From Amorphophallus konjac (Eukaryota; Streptophyta; Magnoliopsida; Alismatales; Araceae), in contig CM040121.1 in assembly GCA_022559845.1 (NCBI GenBank), positions 341,594,243 to 341,658,242 of the forward strand: a stretch of DNA of 64,000 nucleotides, written 5' to 3'. This document shows, one piece after another, positions 1-12,600 of the stretch. Every line of letters begins with the position of its first letter. Position 1 is the stretch's first letter. The notes under the pieces are model-generated. The model was given only the letters and a program-made list of their open reading frames with translations, did not search any database and was not told the origin of the DNA. Made by a program: the position numbers and the translations under genes.

Positions 1-3000
1 ACTGCCAAGTCAGGTCCGGATGTCTAAAATCTAAAATACTGGTCGGATGGCCATGCCGATCATTCCAACACGACCTGGGAGATGAAAGTGACTTGTCAGA
101 ATAGACTGAATTCAAATCGGATGCCTAGTTTGAGCTCGGCGCTCAAAAGTTCATTTTCTAAATACACTTAGTTTAAATGAACTGCCAAGTCGGGTCCGGG
201 GGTCTAAAATCTAAAATACCGATTAGATGGCAGTGCCGATCATTCCAACACGACCTGGGAGATGAAAGTGACTTGTCAGAACTGACGGAATCTAAATCGG
301 ATGCCCGGTTTGAGCTCAGCGCTGAAAAGTTCATTTTCTAAATACACTTAAATTAAATGAACTGCCAAGTCTGGTCCGGGGGTATTAAATCTGAAATACC
401 AGTCTAATCTCCATGCCGATGATTCCAACATGACCTGGGAGATGAAAGTAACTTGTCTGAACTGACGGAATCCAAATCGGATGCCCGGTTTGAGCTCGGC
501 GCTTAAAAGTTCATTTTCTAAATACACTTAATTGTAAAATCTGAAATACCGGTCGGATCGCCGTGCCGATCATTCCAACACAACTTAGGAGATGAAAGTG
601 ACTTGTTAGAACTTACGAAATCCAAATCGGATGTCCAGCTTGAGCTCGGTGCTCAAAAGTGCATTTTCAAACTACACTTAGTTTAAGTGAACTACCAAGT
701 CGGGTCCGGGGGTCTAAAATCTGAAATACTGGTCGGATGGCCATGCCGGTCATTCCAACATGACCTGGGAGATGAAAGTGACTTATCAGAACTGACGGAA
801 TCTAAATCGGATGCCCGGTGTGAGCTCGGCGCTCAAAAGTTTATTTTCTAAATACACTTAGTTTAAGTGAACTACCAACTCGGGTCCGGGGGTCTAAAAT
901 CTGAAATACCAGTCGGATGGCCGTGCCGATCATTCCAACACGACCTGGGAGATGAAAGTGACTTGTCAGAACTGACAGAATCCAAATCGGATGCCCGGTT
1001 TGAGCTCGAAGCTCAAAAGTTCATTTTCTAAATACACTTAGTTTAGGTGAACTGCCAAGTCGGGTCCGGGTGTCTAAAATCTGAAATACTGGTCGGATGG
1101 CTGTGCCGAGCATTCCAACATGACCTGGGAGATGAAAGTGACTTGTCAGAACTGACGGAATCCAAATCGGATGCCCGGTTTGAGCTCGGCGCTCAAAAGT
1201 TCATTTTCTAAATACACTTAGTTTAAGTGAACTGCCAAGTCAGGTCTGGGAGTCTAAAATCTGAAATACCAATCGGATAGCCGTGCTGATCATTCAAACA
1301 CGACCTGGGAGGTGAAAGTGACCAGTCAGAACTGACGGAATCCAAATCGGATGCCCGGTTTGAGCTCGGCGCTCAAAAGTTCATTCTCTAAATACACTTA
1401 GTTTAAATGAACTGCCAAGTCGGGTCCGGGGGAATTAAATCTGAAATACCGGTCGGATCGCCATGCCGATCATTCCAACACAGCATGGGAGATGAAAGTG
1501 ACTTGTCAGAATAGACGGAATCCAAATCGGATGCCCGGTTTGAGCTCGGCGCTCAAAAGTTCATTTTCTAAATACACTTAGTTTAAGTGAACTGCCAAGT
1601 GGGGTCCGGGGGTCTAAAATCTGAAATACCGGTCGGATCACCATGCCGATCATTCCAACACAACGTGGGAGATGAAAGTGACTTGTCAGAACTGAGAAAA
1701 TCGAAATAGGATGCCCAGCTTGAGCTCGGCGCTCAAAAGTTCATTTTCTAAATACACTTAGTTTAAGTGAACTGCCAAGTGGGGTCCGGGGGTCTAAAAT
1801 CTGAAATACCAGACATATGGCCATGCCGATCATTCCAACACTACCTGGGAGATGAAAGTGACTTGTCCGAATTGACGGAATCCAAATCGGATGCCCGGTT
1901 TGAGCTCGGCGCTCAAAAGTTCATTTTCTAAATAAACTTAGTTTAAGTGAACTGCCAAGTCCGGTCCGGGTGTCAAAAATATGAAATACTGGTCGCATGG
2001 CCATGCCGATCATTCCAACACGACTTTGGAGATGAAAGTGACTTGTCAGAACTGACAGAATCCAGATTGGATGCCCGGTTTGAGCTCGGCACTCAAAAGT
2101 TCATTTTCTAAATACACTTTGTTTAAGTGAACTGCCAAGTCGGGTCCGGGGGTCTAAAATCTGAAATTCCAGACAGATGGCCATGCCGATCATTCCAACA
2201 CGACCTGGGAGATGAAAGTGACTTGTCAGAACTGACGGAATCCAAATCGGATGCCCGGTTTGAGCTCGGCGCTCAAAAGTTCAATTTCTAAATACACTTA
2301 GTTTAAGTGAACTGCTAAGTCGGGTCCGGGTGTCAAAAATATGAAATACTGGTCGGATGGCCGTGCCGATCATTGCAACACGACCTGGGAGATGAAAGTG
2401 ACTTGTCGGAACTGACGGAATCTAAATCGGATGCCTGGTTTGAGCTCGGCGCTCAAAAGTTCATTTTCTAACTACACTTAGTTTAAATGAACTGCCAAGT
2501 CGGGTCCGGGGGTCTAAATCTGAAATACCGGTCGGATGGCCATGCTGATCATTCCAACACGACCTGGGAGATGAAAGTTACTTGTCAGAACTGAGGGAAT
2601 CCAAATCGGATGCCCGGTTTGAGCTCGGCGCTAAAAGGTTCATTTTCTAAATACACTTAGTTTAAGTGAACTGCCAAGTCGGGTCTGGGGGTCTAAAATC
2701 TGAAATACCAGTCGGATGGCCGTGCCGATCATTCCAAAATGACATGGGTGAGGAAAGTAACTTGTCAAAACTGACGGAATCCAAATCGGATGCCCGGTTT
2801 GAGCTCGGCGCTCAAAAGTTCATTTTCTAAAACACTTAGTTTAAGTGAACTGCCAAGTCGGGTCCGGGTGTCTAAAATCTGAAATACTGGTCGGATGGCC
2901 GTGCCGATCATTCCAACACAACCTGGAAGATGAAAGTGACTTGTCAGAACTGACGGAATCCAAATCGGATGCCCGGTTTGAGCTCGGCGCTCAAAAGTTC

Positions 3001-3796
3001 ATTTTCTAAATACACTTAGTTTAAATAAACTACCAAGTCGGGTCCGGGGGTCTAAAATCTGAAATACCGGTCAGATGGCCATGTTGATCATTCCAACACA
3101 ACCTGGGAGATGAGAGTTACTTGTCAGAACTGACGGAATCCAAATCGGATGCCCGGTTTGAGCTCGGCGCTCAAAAGTTCATTTTCTAAATACACTTAGT
3201 TTAAGTGAACTGCCAAGTCGGGTCCGGGGGTCTAAAATCTGAAATACCGGTCGGATCATCGTGCCGATCCTTTCAACACAACTTGGGAGATAAAAGTGAC
3301 TTGTCTGAACTGACAGAATCTAAATCGGATGCCCAGCTTGAGCTCGGCGCTCAAAAGTTCATTTTCTAAATACACTTAGTTTAAGTGAACTGCCAAGTCA
3401 GGTCCGGGGGTCTAAAATCTGAAATACTGGTTGGATGGCCGTGCTGATCATTCCAACACGACCTGGGAGATGAAAGTGACCTGTCAGAACTGACGGAATC
3501 CAAATCGGATGCCCGGTTTGAGCTCTGCGCTCAAAAGTTCATTTTCTAAATACACTTAGTTTAAATGAACTGCCAAGTCGGGTCCGGGGGTATTAAATCT
3601 GAAATACCGATCGGATTGCCATGCCAATCATTCCAACACAACCTGGGAGATGAACTTTACTTGTTAGAACTAACGGAATCCAAATCGGATGACCGGTTTG
3701 AGCTCGGCGCTCAAAAGTTCATCTTCTAAATACACTTAGTTTAAGTGACTGCCAAGTCGGGTCCGGGGGTCTAAAATCTGAAATACCGGTCGGATC
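1..3796. repeat. 180-bp satellite array, block 1
   Basis: About 21 head-to-tail monomers repeat every 180 bp. Taking ACTGCCAAGT as monomer position 1, landmarks are GGTCGGAT near 41, CATTCCAACA at 61, GATGAAAGTG at 81, AAATCGGATGCC near 115, GAGCTCGGCGCTC near 132 and an A/T-rich end (TTCATTTTCTAAATACACTTA) at 150-170. Monomers differ by scattered substitutions and fall into recognisable variants. One monomer has lost 30 bp near 534. The block ends where a solo LTR enters; the last five bases (GGATC, 3792-3796) are repeated after that LTR. Tandem arrays of 150-180 bp monomers are typical of plant centromeres, but location cannot be proved from sequence alone. Confidence 0.97.
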
Positions 3797-3929
3797 TGTT
3801 GCATCCCTGGTTTTGATGATGTCTCACACTATAAATCAATCTTCTATCTCTAGATTAATGCTATTTCATCATGTGAGTGAGTACAGTTCATTTGGTTGTC
3901 GGTTTAGCCTGCTATCATGATTCTATCTA

Positions 3930-5625
3930 CACTCTGCCTAGTTAGTATAGACAGCAGTGGGTCGACCCACCCTAGCTGATGCGTTGACTCATCTGTACAT
4001 TGGCATAACTCCTTCAAGTCTGTACATCGGGCACCTTCTAACTGAAGTCTACACACTGGTATTAAAATTCTAAGTCTGTACACTGCCCGACCAACTAAGT
4101 CTGCTAATTGCAAAAGTCAGTTCAGCTCAACCCTATACATCCTTCCAATCCTCAACTCTATACATTGGAGTGTCAAGCTTAATGTCTATACACTGGTTAC
4201 TGCATTGTCATGAAGTCTACACATCCGATAGTGTAAGTCTATACATTGGCTCATGGTCTTCAAGTCGATACAGAGTTTTCACCCTCTGAAGTTTGTACAG
4301 CCAATCACTTGACAAAGTCTGCACAATGTCTCATATTGACTAAGTCTGTACATCGTCTGGTCTGTGGATGCTTTGTCCTTTTGGAGTCTATACACTAGAC
4401 TATTATCCCTTCAACTCTATACATTTGAGTAATAATCTTTAAGTCCACACATTGGCCTTCAGACTAGCAAGTCTATACATCGTCTCTTGTTTGCAAAGTC
4501 TGAACACCGTCCGTTGTCAAGACTTCTTGAAGTCTGTACATCGGACTGCTTCTTTTGAAGTCTACACATTGGCTCGTTCACTTCTGCAAAGTATGTACAT
4601 TAGACTGTGGCGAAGTCTTGACATTCGGTTCCTTGGGCAAAGTCTATACATCGCTTAGTCTGCACATTGCCTTCAGCCCAAGCGTTCAAAGCCAAGTCTA
4701 TACAACGCCAAGTCTGTACACTCCTCATCTGTTCCTACGCTTGGCCAAGTCCATACACTCAACATTTCCCTACGCTTTCCAGACCAAGTCTGTACATTGG
4801 CCTCTTTCGTTCAAGTCTATACATTGAACTATTTTTCAAAGTCTGTACAGCATTCGTCTCAGCCAGTGTCTCAAGCTGCGTCTTAGGCAAGTCTGTACAT
4901 CGGCCTCTTTCGTTCAAGTCTATACATTGAACTGTTCTTCAAAGTCTGTACAGCATTCGTCTCAGCCAGCGTCTCAAGCTGCGTCTTAGGCAAGTCTGTA
5001 CATCGGCCTCATTCGTTCAAAGTCTATACATTGAACTGCGTCTTAGGAAAGTCTGTACAGAGGCTTCGATTTACAAAGTCTGTACATCCGTTCTTCAGCA
5101 AGTCTGAACAGTGCATCCAGTGTCTTTGTCAGCGTCTCATGCATTTGGGCAAAGTCTGTACATCCGTCCTTCAGCAAGTCTGAACATCCAGCGTCTTTGT
5201 CAGTGTCTCATGCATTTGGGCAAAGTCTGTACATCCGTTCTTCAGTAAGTCTGAACATCCAGCGTCTTTATAAGCGTCTCATTGTGGCACAGTCTATACT
5301 CTGGCTCAAGCTTGTCAAAGTCTGTACATCACGGTTGGGCAACAAGTCAATACATTGCTCACCGTCTTATTAAGAGTCTCACACAGGTTCCAAGTCTGTA
5401 CATTGGTTAGGCTTCGTGAAGTCTATACAGTGGCAGAAGCTTTGTAATAGTCTATACACTGCCATTCGTCTGCATTGTTAATAAGTCTATACACTGCCTT
5501 CACACATGCGCTTCTTTCATTAAGTCTGTACACTCTCTCACGTTGTACACACTTAATCTGTTGAAGGTTCTGAAGTATATACATTCATGCTAATAGCCTG
5601 AACTAACTAAGTCTATACATTCCAT
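3930..5625 (+). repeat. U3 array of GTCTRTACA motifs (family 1)
   Basis: By eye count about 55 copies of a roughly 13-bp motif, best written AAGTCTRTACAYYG, lie at irregular spacing (about 15-45 bp) through the U3 of this LTR. Roughly half read TGTACA, a perfect palindrome with a GTAC core, and half TATACA, with GACACA and TGAACA variants. Local duplications have amplified pieces of the array: a 103-bp unit starts at 4786, 4889 and 4992, and a 71-76 bp unit starts at 5074, 5150 and 5221. The same motif fills parts of the other two copia-type U3 regions. A role as a clustered transcription factor site is inference. Confidence 0.85.
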
Positions 5626-5661
5626 CTGTCTGCCTGTAGGTGATTCAGGCTGATGATTGGG

Positions 5662-5827
5662 CACGTGAACCGAGGTTGGCACCTGGCACGTGATCCAGGA
5701 TAATAGGCACACGACACGTGGATGGCAACCTGGTCAGGATGCTGCCATGTGGTCGAAATTCAAATGATCTGGCCAAAAGTGCATGGGCGGGAACCTGGCA
5801 GCCACACGCCAATATCTGCTATAAATA
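5662..5827 (+). promoter_or_regulatory. LTR family 1 promoter: three CACGTG boxes and TATA
   Basis: CACGTG occurs at 5662-5667, 5687-5692 and 5715-5720. TATAAATA follows at 5820-5827, about 100-160 bp downstream. A G-box cluster placed this far upstream of a TATA box fits an LTR U3 promoter read on the plus strand. Transcription would start about 30 bp beyond the TATA box, placing the stem-loop run at 6101-6461 in the RNA leader. No transcript evidence is available. Confidence 0.7.
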
Positions 5828-6100
5828 TAGAGCTTCATCCTTCAGCAGAAGCTTGATCGTGAATAGAGAAAGCAGAAGCCATTGGTGAGAGTTTGCACGA
5901 TCCAGAAAAGAAAAAAGAGCAGAGAGTTCCAGATCTGAGAGGAGTTTGTTCGAGAGAGAGAGTGTGTGTGTGGATTGATGAATTACTTCATTTGAAGCTA
6001 CATTTGTATTGGGTTTCTGAACCGATTTCTTCTTCATTAGTTTTTGTTTCTACTTTGCTTTCGTGTATTTTGTTCTTCCATTCTGATTTGAATTGGTTTT

Positions 6101-6461
6101 TCCCTCCGGTGTGTGGAGGAAGGGAGTACTACTCCAGTTTCCCTCTGAGTTGCAGAGGAAGAGAGATCGGTGATCTCTGGTGTTGTTAGTGACAGGTTGT
6201 CATTAACAGTTTCCCTCCGTGTGTGGAGGAAGGGAGAGGATTCTCCGGTTGTGTTCTAGCTGGGAGATAGAACAGGTTTCAAGTTCTGTGGGTAGCAGAG
6301 CTTGGTCAAGGGATTTGTTTCCCTTGGGTGTTCAAGCTGTGTGGCAGCATGTTGTACGCAGACTGAGTCTGCTGTGATCTAGCTTTGCCTAGTGGAGTCC
6401 TCACTCAAGTTGGAGTGAGGGGTGGATGTAGATTGCGGACTACAATCGAACCACCTAAAAA
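6101..6461 (+). other. Stem-loop array in R/U5 of LTR family 1
   Basis: About twelve consecutive short inverted repeats with small loops fill 361 bp. Verified stems include CCTCTG/CAGAGG (6142-6158), AGAGATC/GATCTCT with loop GGT (6162-6178), a 10-bp stem 6185-6194 with 6198-6207 containing one G-U pair, GTTCTA/TAGAAC (6253-6273), AAGTTCTG/CAGAGCTT (6281-6303, one G-U), CAAGGGA/TCCCTTG (6307-6326), GCAGAC/GTCTGC (6358-6372), CCTCACTC/GAGTGAGG (6399-6420), and GGTGG/CCACC (6421-6455) enclosing GATTG/CAATC. CCTCC/GGAGG hairpins at 6103-6119 and 6214-6229 start repeated modules. The run lies 280-640 bp downstream of the TATA box, so it would be in the RNA leader. It matches in architecture, and partly in sequence, the array at 54138-54640. 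Confidence 0.8.
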
Positions 6462-6679
6462 CCGAGTGCCTCCTCTATGGTTTGCTATTGATTTTTGTGC
6501 TCTTCATCTGCTTGTCTCTTTGCCTTCAAGTGATCAGTTCTTCACTCTCATCTATATTTCTCTGTGTACGGGTTAAGGAGGTGCGTTAGTAGTAGAATCT
6601 ATTTTTCGCCTAAGTTTCTGCAAATTGAGAGTGATCTATTCATCCCCCCCCCTTCTATATCACTCTTGCTGCACTAACA

Positions 6680-9600
6680 GGATCGCCGTGACGATCATTC
6701 CAATACAACCTAGGAGATGAAAGTGACTTGTCAGAACTGACGAAATCCAAATCGGATGCCCAGCTTGAGCCCGGCGCTCAAAAGTTCATTTTCTAAATAC
6801 ACTTAGTTTAAGTGAACTGCCAAGTCTGGTCCGGGGGTCTAAAATCTGAAATACTGGTCGGATGGCCGTGCCGGTCATTCCAACATGACCTGGGAGATGA
6901 AAGTCACTTGTCAGAACTGACGGAATCTAAATCGGATGTCCGGTTTGAGCTCGGCACTCAAAAGTTCATTTTCTAAATACACTTAGTTTAAGTGAACTGC
7001 CAAGTTGGGTCCGGGGGTCTAAAATCTGAAATACCAGTCAGATGGCCGTGCCGATCATTCCAACACGACCTGGGAGAGGAAAGTGACTTGTGAGAACTGA
7101 CGTAATCCAAATCGGACGCCCGGTTTGAGCTCGGCGCTCAAAAGTTCATTTTCAAAATACACTTAGTTTAAGTGATCTGCCAAGTCAGGTCCGGGTGTCT
7201 AAAATCAGAAATACTAGTTGGATGGTATTACCGAACATTCCAACACGACCTGGGAGATGAAAGTGGCTTTTCATAACTGACGGAATCCAAATCGGATGCC
7301 TGGTTTGAGCTCGGCTCTCAAAAGTTCATTTTCTAAATACACTTAGTTTAAATGAACTGCCAAGTCGGGTCCGGGGGTCTAAATCTGAAATACCGGTCGG
7401 ATGCCCATGCTGATCATTCCAACACGACCTGGGAGATGAAAGTTACTTGTCAGAACTGACGGAATCCAAATCGTATGCCCGGTTTGATCTCGGCGCTCAA
7501 AAGTTCATTTTCTAAATACACTTTGTTTAAGTGAACTGCCAAGTCGGGTCCGGGGGTCTAAAATATGAAATTCCAGACGGATGGCCATGCCGATCATTCC
7601 AACATGACCTGGGAGATGAAAGTGACTTGTCAGAACAGACGGAATCCAAATCGGATGCCCGGTTTGAGCTCGGCGCTCAAAAGTTCATTTTCTAAATACA
7701 CTTAGTTTAAGTGAACTGCCAAGTCGGGTTCGGGTGTCAAAAATATGAAATACTAGTCGGATGGCCATGCCGATCATTCCAACATGACCTGGGAGATGAA
7801 AGTGACTTGTCGGAACTGACGGAATCTAAATCGGATGCCGGGTTTGAGCTCGGCGCTCAAAAGTTCATTTTCTAACTACACTTAGTTTAAATGAACTGCC
7901 AAGTCAGGTCCGGGGGTCTAAATCTGAAATACCGGTTGGATGGCCATGCTGATCATTCCAACACGACCTGGGAGATGAAAGTTACTTGTCAGAACTGATG
8001 GAATCCAAATCGGAATCCCGATTTGAGCTCGGCGCTCAAAAGTTCATTTTCTAAATACACTTAGTTTAAGTGAACTGCCAAGTCGGGTCCGGGGGTCTAA
8101 AATCTGAAATACTAGTCGGATGGCCATGCCAATCATTCCAAAACGACCTGGGAGATGAAAGTGACTTGTCAAAACTGACGGAATCCAAATCGGATGCCCG
8201 GTTTGAGCTCGGCGCTCAAAAGTTCATTTTCTAAATACACTTAGTTTAAGTGAACTGCCAAGTCGTGTCCGGGTGTCTAAAATCTGAAATACTGGTCGGA
8301 TGGCCGTGCCGATCATTCCAACACAACCCGGAAGATGAAAGTGACTTGTCAGAACTGACGGAATCCAAATCGGATGCCCGGTTTGAGCTCGGCGCTCAAA
8401 AGTTCATTTTCTAAATACACTTAGTTTAAATAAACTGCCAAGTCGGGTCCGGGGGTCTAAAATCTGAAATACCGGTCGGATGGCCATGTTGATCATTCCA
8501 ACACGACTTGGGAGATGAGAGTTACTTGTCAGAACTGACGGAATCCAAATCGGATGCCCGGTTTGAGCTCGGCGCTCAAAAGTTCATTTTCTAAATACAC
8601 TTAGTTTCAGTGAACTGCCAAGTCGGGTCCGGGGGTCTAAAATCTGAAATACCGGTCGGATCACCGTGTCGATCCTTTCAACACAACTTGGGAGATGAAA
8701 GTGACTTGTCTGAACTGACTGAATCAAAATCGGATGCCCAGCTTGAGCTCGGCGCTCAAAAGTTCATTTTCTAAATACACTTAGTTTAAGTGAACTGCCA
8801 AGTCAGGTCCGGGGGTCTAAAATCTGAAATACCAGTCGAATGGCCATGCTGATCATTCCAACACGACCTGGGAGATGAAAGTGACATGTCAGAACTGACG
8901 GAATCCAAATCGGATGCCCGGTTTGAGCTCGGCGCTCAAAAGTTCATTTTCTAAATACACTTAGTTTAAATGAACTGCCAAGTCGGGTCCGGGGGTATTA
9001 AATCTGAAATACCAGTCGGATTGTCATGCCAATCATTCCAACACAACCTGGGAGATGAAATTTACTTGTCAGAACTGACGGAATCCAAATCGGATGACCG
9101 GTTTGAGCTCGGCGCTCAAAAGTTCATCTTATAAATACACTTAGTTTAAGTGAACTGCCAAGTCGGGTCCGGGGGTCTAAAATCTGAAATACCGATCGGA
9201 TCGCCGTGCCGATCATTCTAACACAACCTAGGAGATGAAAGTGACTTGTCAGAACTGACGAAATCCAAATCGGATGCCCAGCTTGAGCTCGGCGCTCAAA
9301 AGTTCATTTTCGAAATACACTTAGTTTAAGTGAACTGCCAAGTCTGGTCCGGGGGTCTAAAATCTGAAATACTAGTCGGATGGCCATGCCGGTCATTCCA
9401 ACATGACCTGGGAGATGAAAGTGACTTGTCAGAACTGACGGAATCTAAATCGGATGCCCGGTTTGAGCTCGGCACTCAAAAGTTCATTTTCTAAATACAC
9501 TTAGTTTAAGTGAACTGCCAAGTTGGGTCCGGGGGTCTAAAATCTGAAATACCAGTCGGATGACCATGCCGATCATTCCAACACGACCTGGGAGATGAAA

Positions 9601-12600
9601 GTGACTTGTCAGACCTGACGGAATCCAAATCGGATGTCCGGTTTGAGCTCGGCGCTCAAAAGTTCATTTTCAAAATACACATAGTTTAAGTGATCTGCCA
9701 AGTCAGGTTCGGGTGTCTAAAATCAGAAATACTAGTCGGATGGTATTGCTGATCATTCCAACACGAGCTGGGAGATGAAAGTGACTTGTCAGAACTGACG
9801 GAATCCAAATCGGATGCCTGGTTTGTGCTCGGCGCTCAAAAGTTCATTTTCTAAATACACTTAGTTTAAATGAACTGCCAAGTAGGGTCCGGGGGTCTAA
9901 ATCTGAAATACCGGTCGGATGACCATGCTGATCATTCCAACACGACCTAGGAGATGAAAGTTACTTGTCAGAACTGACGGAATCTAAATCGGATACCCGG
10001 TTTGAGCTCGGCGCTCAAAAGTTCATCTTCTAAATTCACTTAGTTTAAGTGAACTGCCAAGTCGGGTCCGGGGGTCTAAAATCTGAAATACCGGTCGGAT
10101 CGCCATGCTGATCATTCCAACACAACCTAGGAGAAGAAAGTGACTTGCCAGAACTGACGAAATCTAAATTGGATGCCCGGTTTGAGCTCGGCACTCAAAA
10201 GTTCATTTTCTAAATACACTTAGTTTAAGTGAACTGCCAAGTTGGGTCCGGGGGTCTAAAATCTGAAATACCAGTCGGATGGCCGTGCCGATCATTCCAA
10301 CATGACCTGGGAGATGAAAGTGACTTGTCAGAAATGACGGAATCCAAATCGGATGCCCGGTTTGAGCTCGACGCTCAAAAGTTCATTTTCTAAATACACT
10401 TAGTTTAAGTGAACTGCCAAGTCGGGTCCGGGGGTATAAAATCTGAATTACCGGTCGGATCGCCGTGCCGATCATTTCAACATAACTCGGGAGATGAAAG
10501 TGACTTGTCTGAACTGACAGAATCTAAATCGGATGCCCAGCTTGAGCTCGGCACTAAAAAGTTCATTTTCTAAATACACTTAGTTTAAGTGAACTGCCAA
10601 GTCAGGTCCGGGGGTCTAAAATCTGAAATACAGGTCGGATGGCCATGCTGATCATTCCAACACGACCTGGGAGATAAAAGTGACCTGTCAGACCTGACGG
10701 AATCCAAATCGGATGCCCGGTTTGAGCTCGGCGCTCAAAAGTTCATTTTCTAAATACACTTAGTTTAAGTGAACTGCCAAGTCGGGTCCGGGTGTCACAA
10801 ATATAAAATACTGGTCGGATGGCCGTGCTGATCATTGCAACATGACCTGGGAGATGAAAGTGACCTGTCAGAACTGACGGAATCCAAATCGGATGCCTGG
10901 TTTGAGCTCGGCGCTCAAAAGTTCATTTTCTAAATACACTTAGTTTAAATGAACTGCCAAGTCGGGTCCGGGGGTCTAAAATCTGAAATACCGATTGGAT
11001 GGCCATGCTGATCATTCCAACACGACCTGGGAGATGAAAGTTACTTGTCAGAACTGACGGAATCCAAATCGGATGCCCGGTTTGAGCTCGGTGCTCAAAA
11101 GTTCATTTTCTAAATACACTTAGTTTAAGTGAACAGCCAAGTCGGGTCCGGAGGTCTAAATTCTGAAATACCAGTTGGATGGCCGTGCCGATCATTCCAA
11201 CACGACCTGGGAGATGAAAGTGACTTGTCAGAACAGACGGAATCCAAATCGGATGCCCGATTTGAGCTCGGCGCTCAAAAGTTCATTTTCTAAATACACT
11301 TAGTTTAAGTGAATTGCCAAGTCGGGTCCGGGTGTCTAAAATCTGAAATACTAGTCGGATGGCCGTGCCAATCATTCCAACACAACCTGGAAGATGAAAT
11401 AGACTTGTCAGAACTGACGGAATCCAAATCGGATGCCCGGTTTGAGCTCGGCGCTCAAAACTTCATTTTCTAAATACACTTAGTTTAAATAAACTGCCAA
11501 GTCGGGTCTGGGGGTCTAAAATCTGAAATACCTGTCGGATGGCCATGTTGATCATTCCAACACAACCTGGGAGATGAGAGTTACTTGTTAGAACTGACGG
11601 AATCCAAATCGGAGGCCCGGTTTGAGCTCGGCGCTCAAAAGTTCATTTTCTAAATACACTTAGTTTAATTGAACTGGCAAGTGGGGTCCGGGGGTCTAAA
11701 ATCTGAAATACCGGTCGGATCGCCGTGTCGATCCTTTCAACACAACTTGGGAGATGAAAGTGATTTGTCTGAACTGACAGAATCTAAATGGGATGCCCAG
11801 CTTGAGCTCGACGCTCAAAAGTTCATTTTCTAAATACACTTAGTTTAAGTGAACTGCGAAGTCAGGTCCGGGGGTCTAAAATCTGACATACTGGTCGGAT
11901 GGCCGTGCTGATCATTCCAACACGACCTGGGAGATGAAAGTGACATGTCAGAACTGACGGAATCCAAATCGGATGCCTGGTTTGAGCTCGGCGCTCAAAA
12001 GTTCATTTTCTAAATACACTTAGTTTAAATGAACTGCCAAGTCGGGTCCGGGGGTATTAAATCTGAAATACCGATCGGATCGCATGCCGATCATTCCAAC
12101 ATGACCTGGGAGACGAAAGTTACTTGTTAGAACTGACGGAATCCAAATCGGATGACCAGTTTGAGCTCGGCGCTCAAAAGTTCATCTTCTAAATACACTT
12201 AGTTTAAGTGAACTGCCAAGTCGGGTCCGGGGGTCTAAAATCTGAAATACCGGTCGGATCGCCATGCCGATCATTCCAACACAACCTAGGAGATGAAAGT
12301 GACTTGTCAAAACTGACGAAATACAAATCGGATGCCCAGCTTGAGCTCGGCGCTCTAAAGTTCATTTTCTATATACACTTAGTTTACTGAACTGCCATGT
12401 CTGGTCCGGGGGTCTAAAAACTGAAATACTGGTCAGATGGCCGTGCCGGTCATTCCAACATGACCTGGGAGAAGAAAGTGACTTGTCAGAACAGAGGGAA
12501 TCTAAATCGGATGCCCGGTTTGAGCTCGGCACTCAAAAGTTCATTTTCTAAATACACTTAGTTTAAGTGAACTGCCAAGTTGGGTCTGGGGGTCTAAAAT

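Larger units (their letters stand above)
3797..6679 (+). mobile_element. Solo LTR of a copia-type retrotransposon (LTR family 1)
   Basis: A 2883-bp insertion begins TGTTG and ends AACA, and is flanked by a perfect 5-bp target duplication GGATC (3792-3796 and 6680-6684). There is no internal region, primer site or second LTR, so this is a solo LTR, normally left by recombination between the two LTRs of a full element. From left to right it holds a U3 packed with short GTCTRTACA motifs, three CACGTG boxes, a TATA box at 5820, a short purine-rich leader, a run of stem-loops (6101-6461) and a C-rich end. Its termini and its last hairpin module resemble those of the other two copia-type LTRs here, but most of its length is different sequence, so it is a separate family. 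Confidence 0.93.

Noticed and set aside
1..3796. CENP-B box in the satellite monomer
   Set aside because: The nearest candidate, around ATGCCCGGTTTGAGCTCGG, does not fit the spacing of the conserved bases of the box.
3797..6679. Tandem-repeat minisatellite or MITE instead of an LTR
   Set aside because: TG...CA ends, a 5-bp target duplication, an ordered TATA box and leader, and shared modules with the LTRs of a complete element all favour a solo LTR; there are no terminal inverted repeats beyond the LTR ends.
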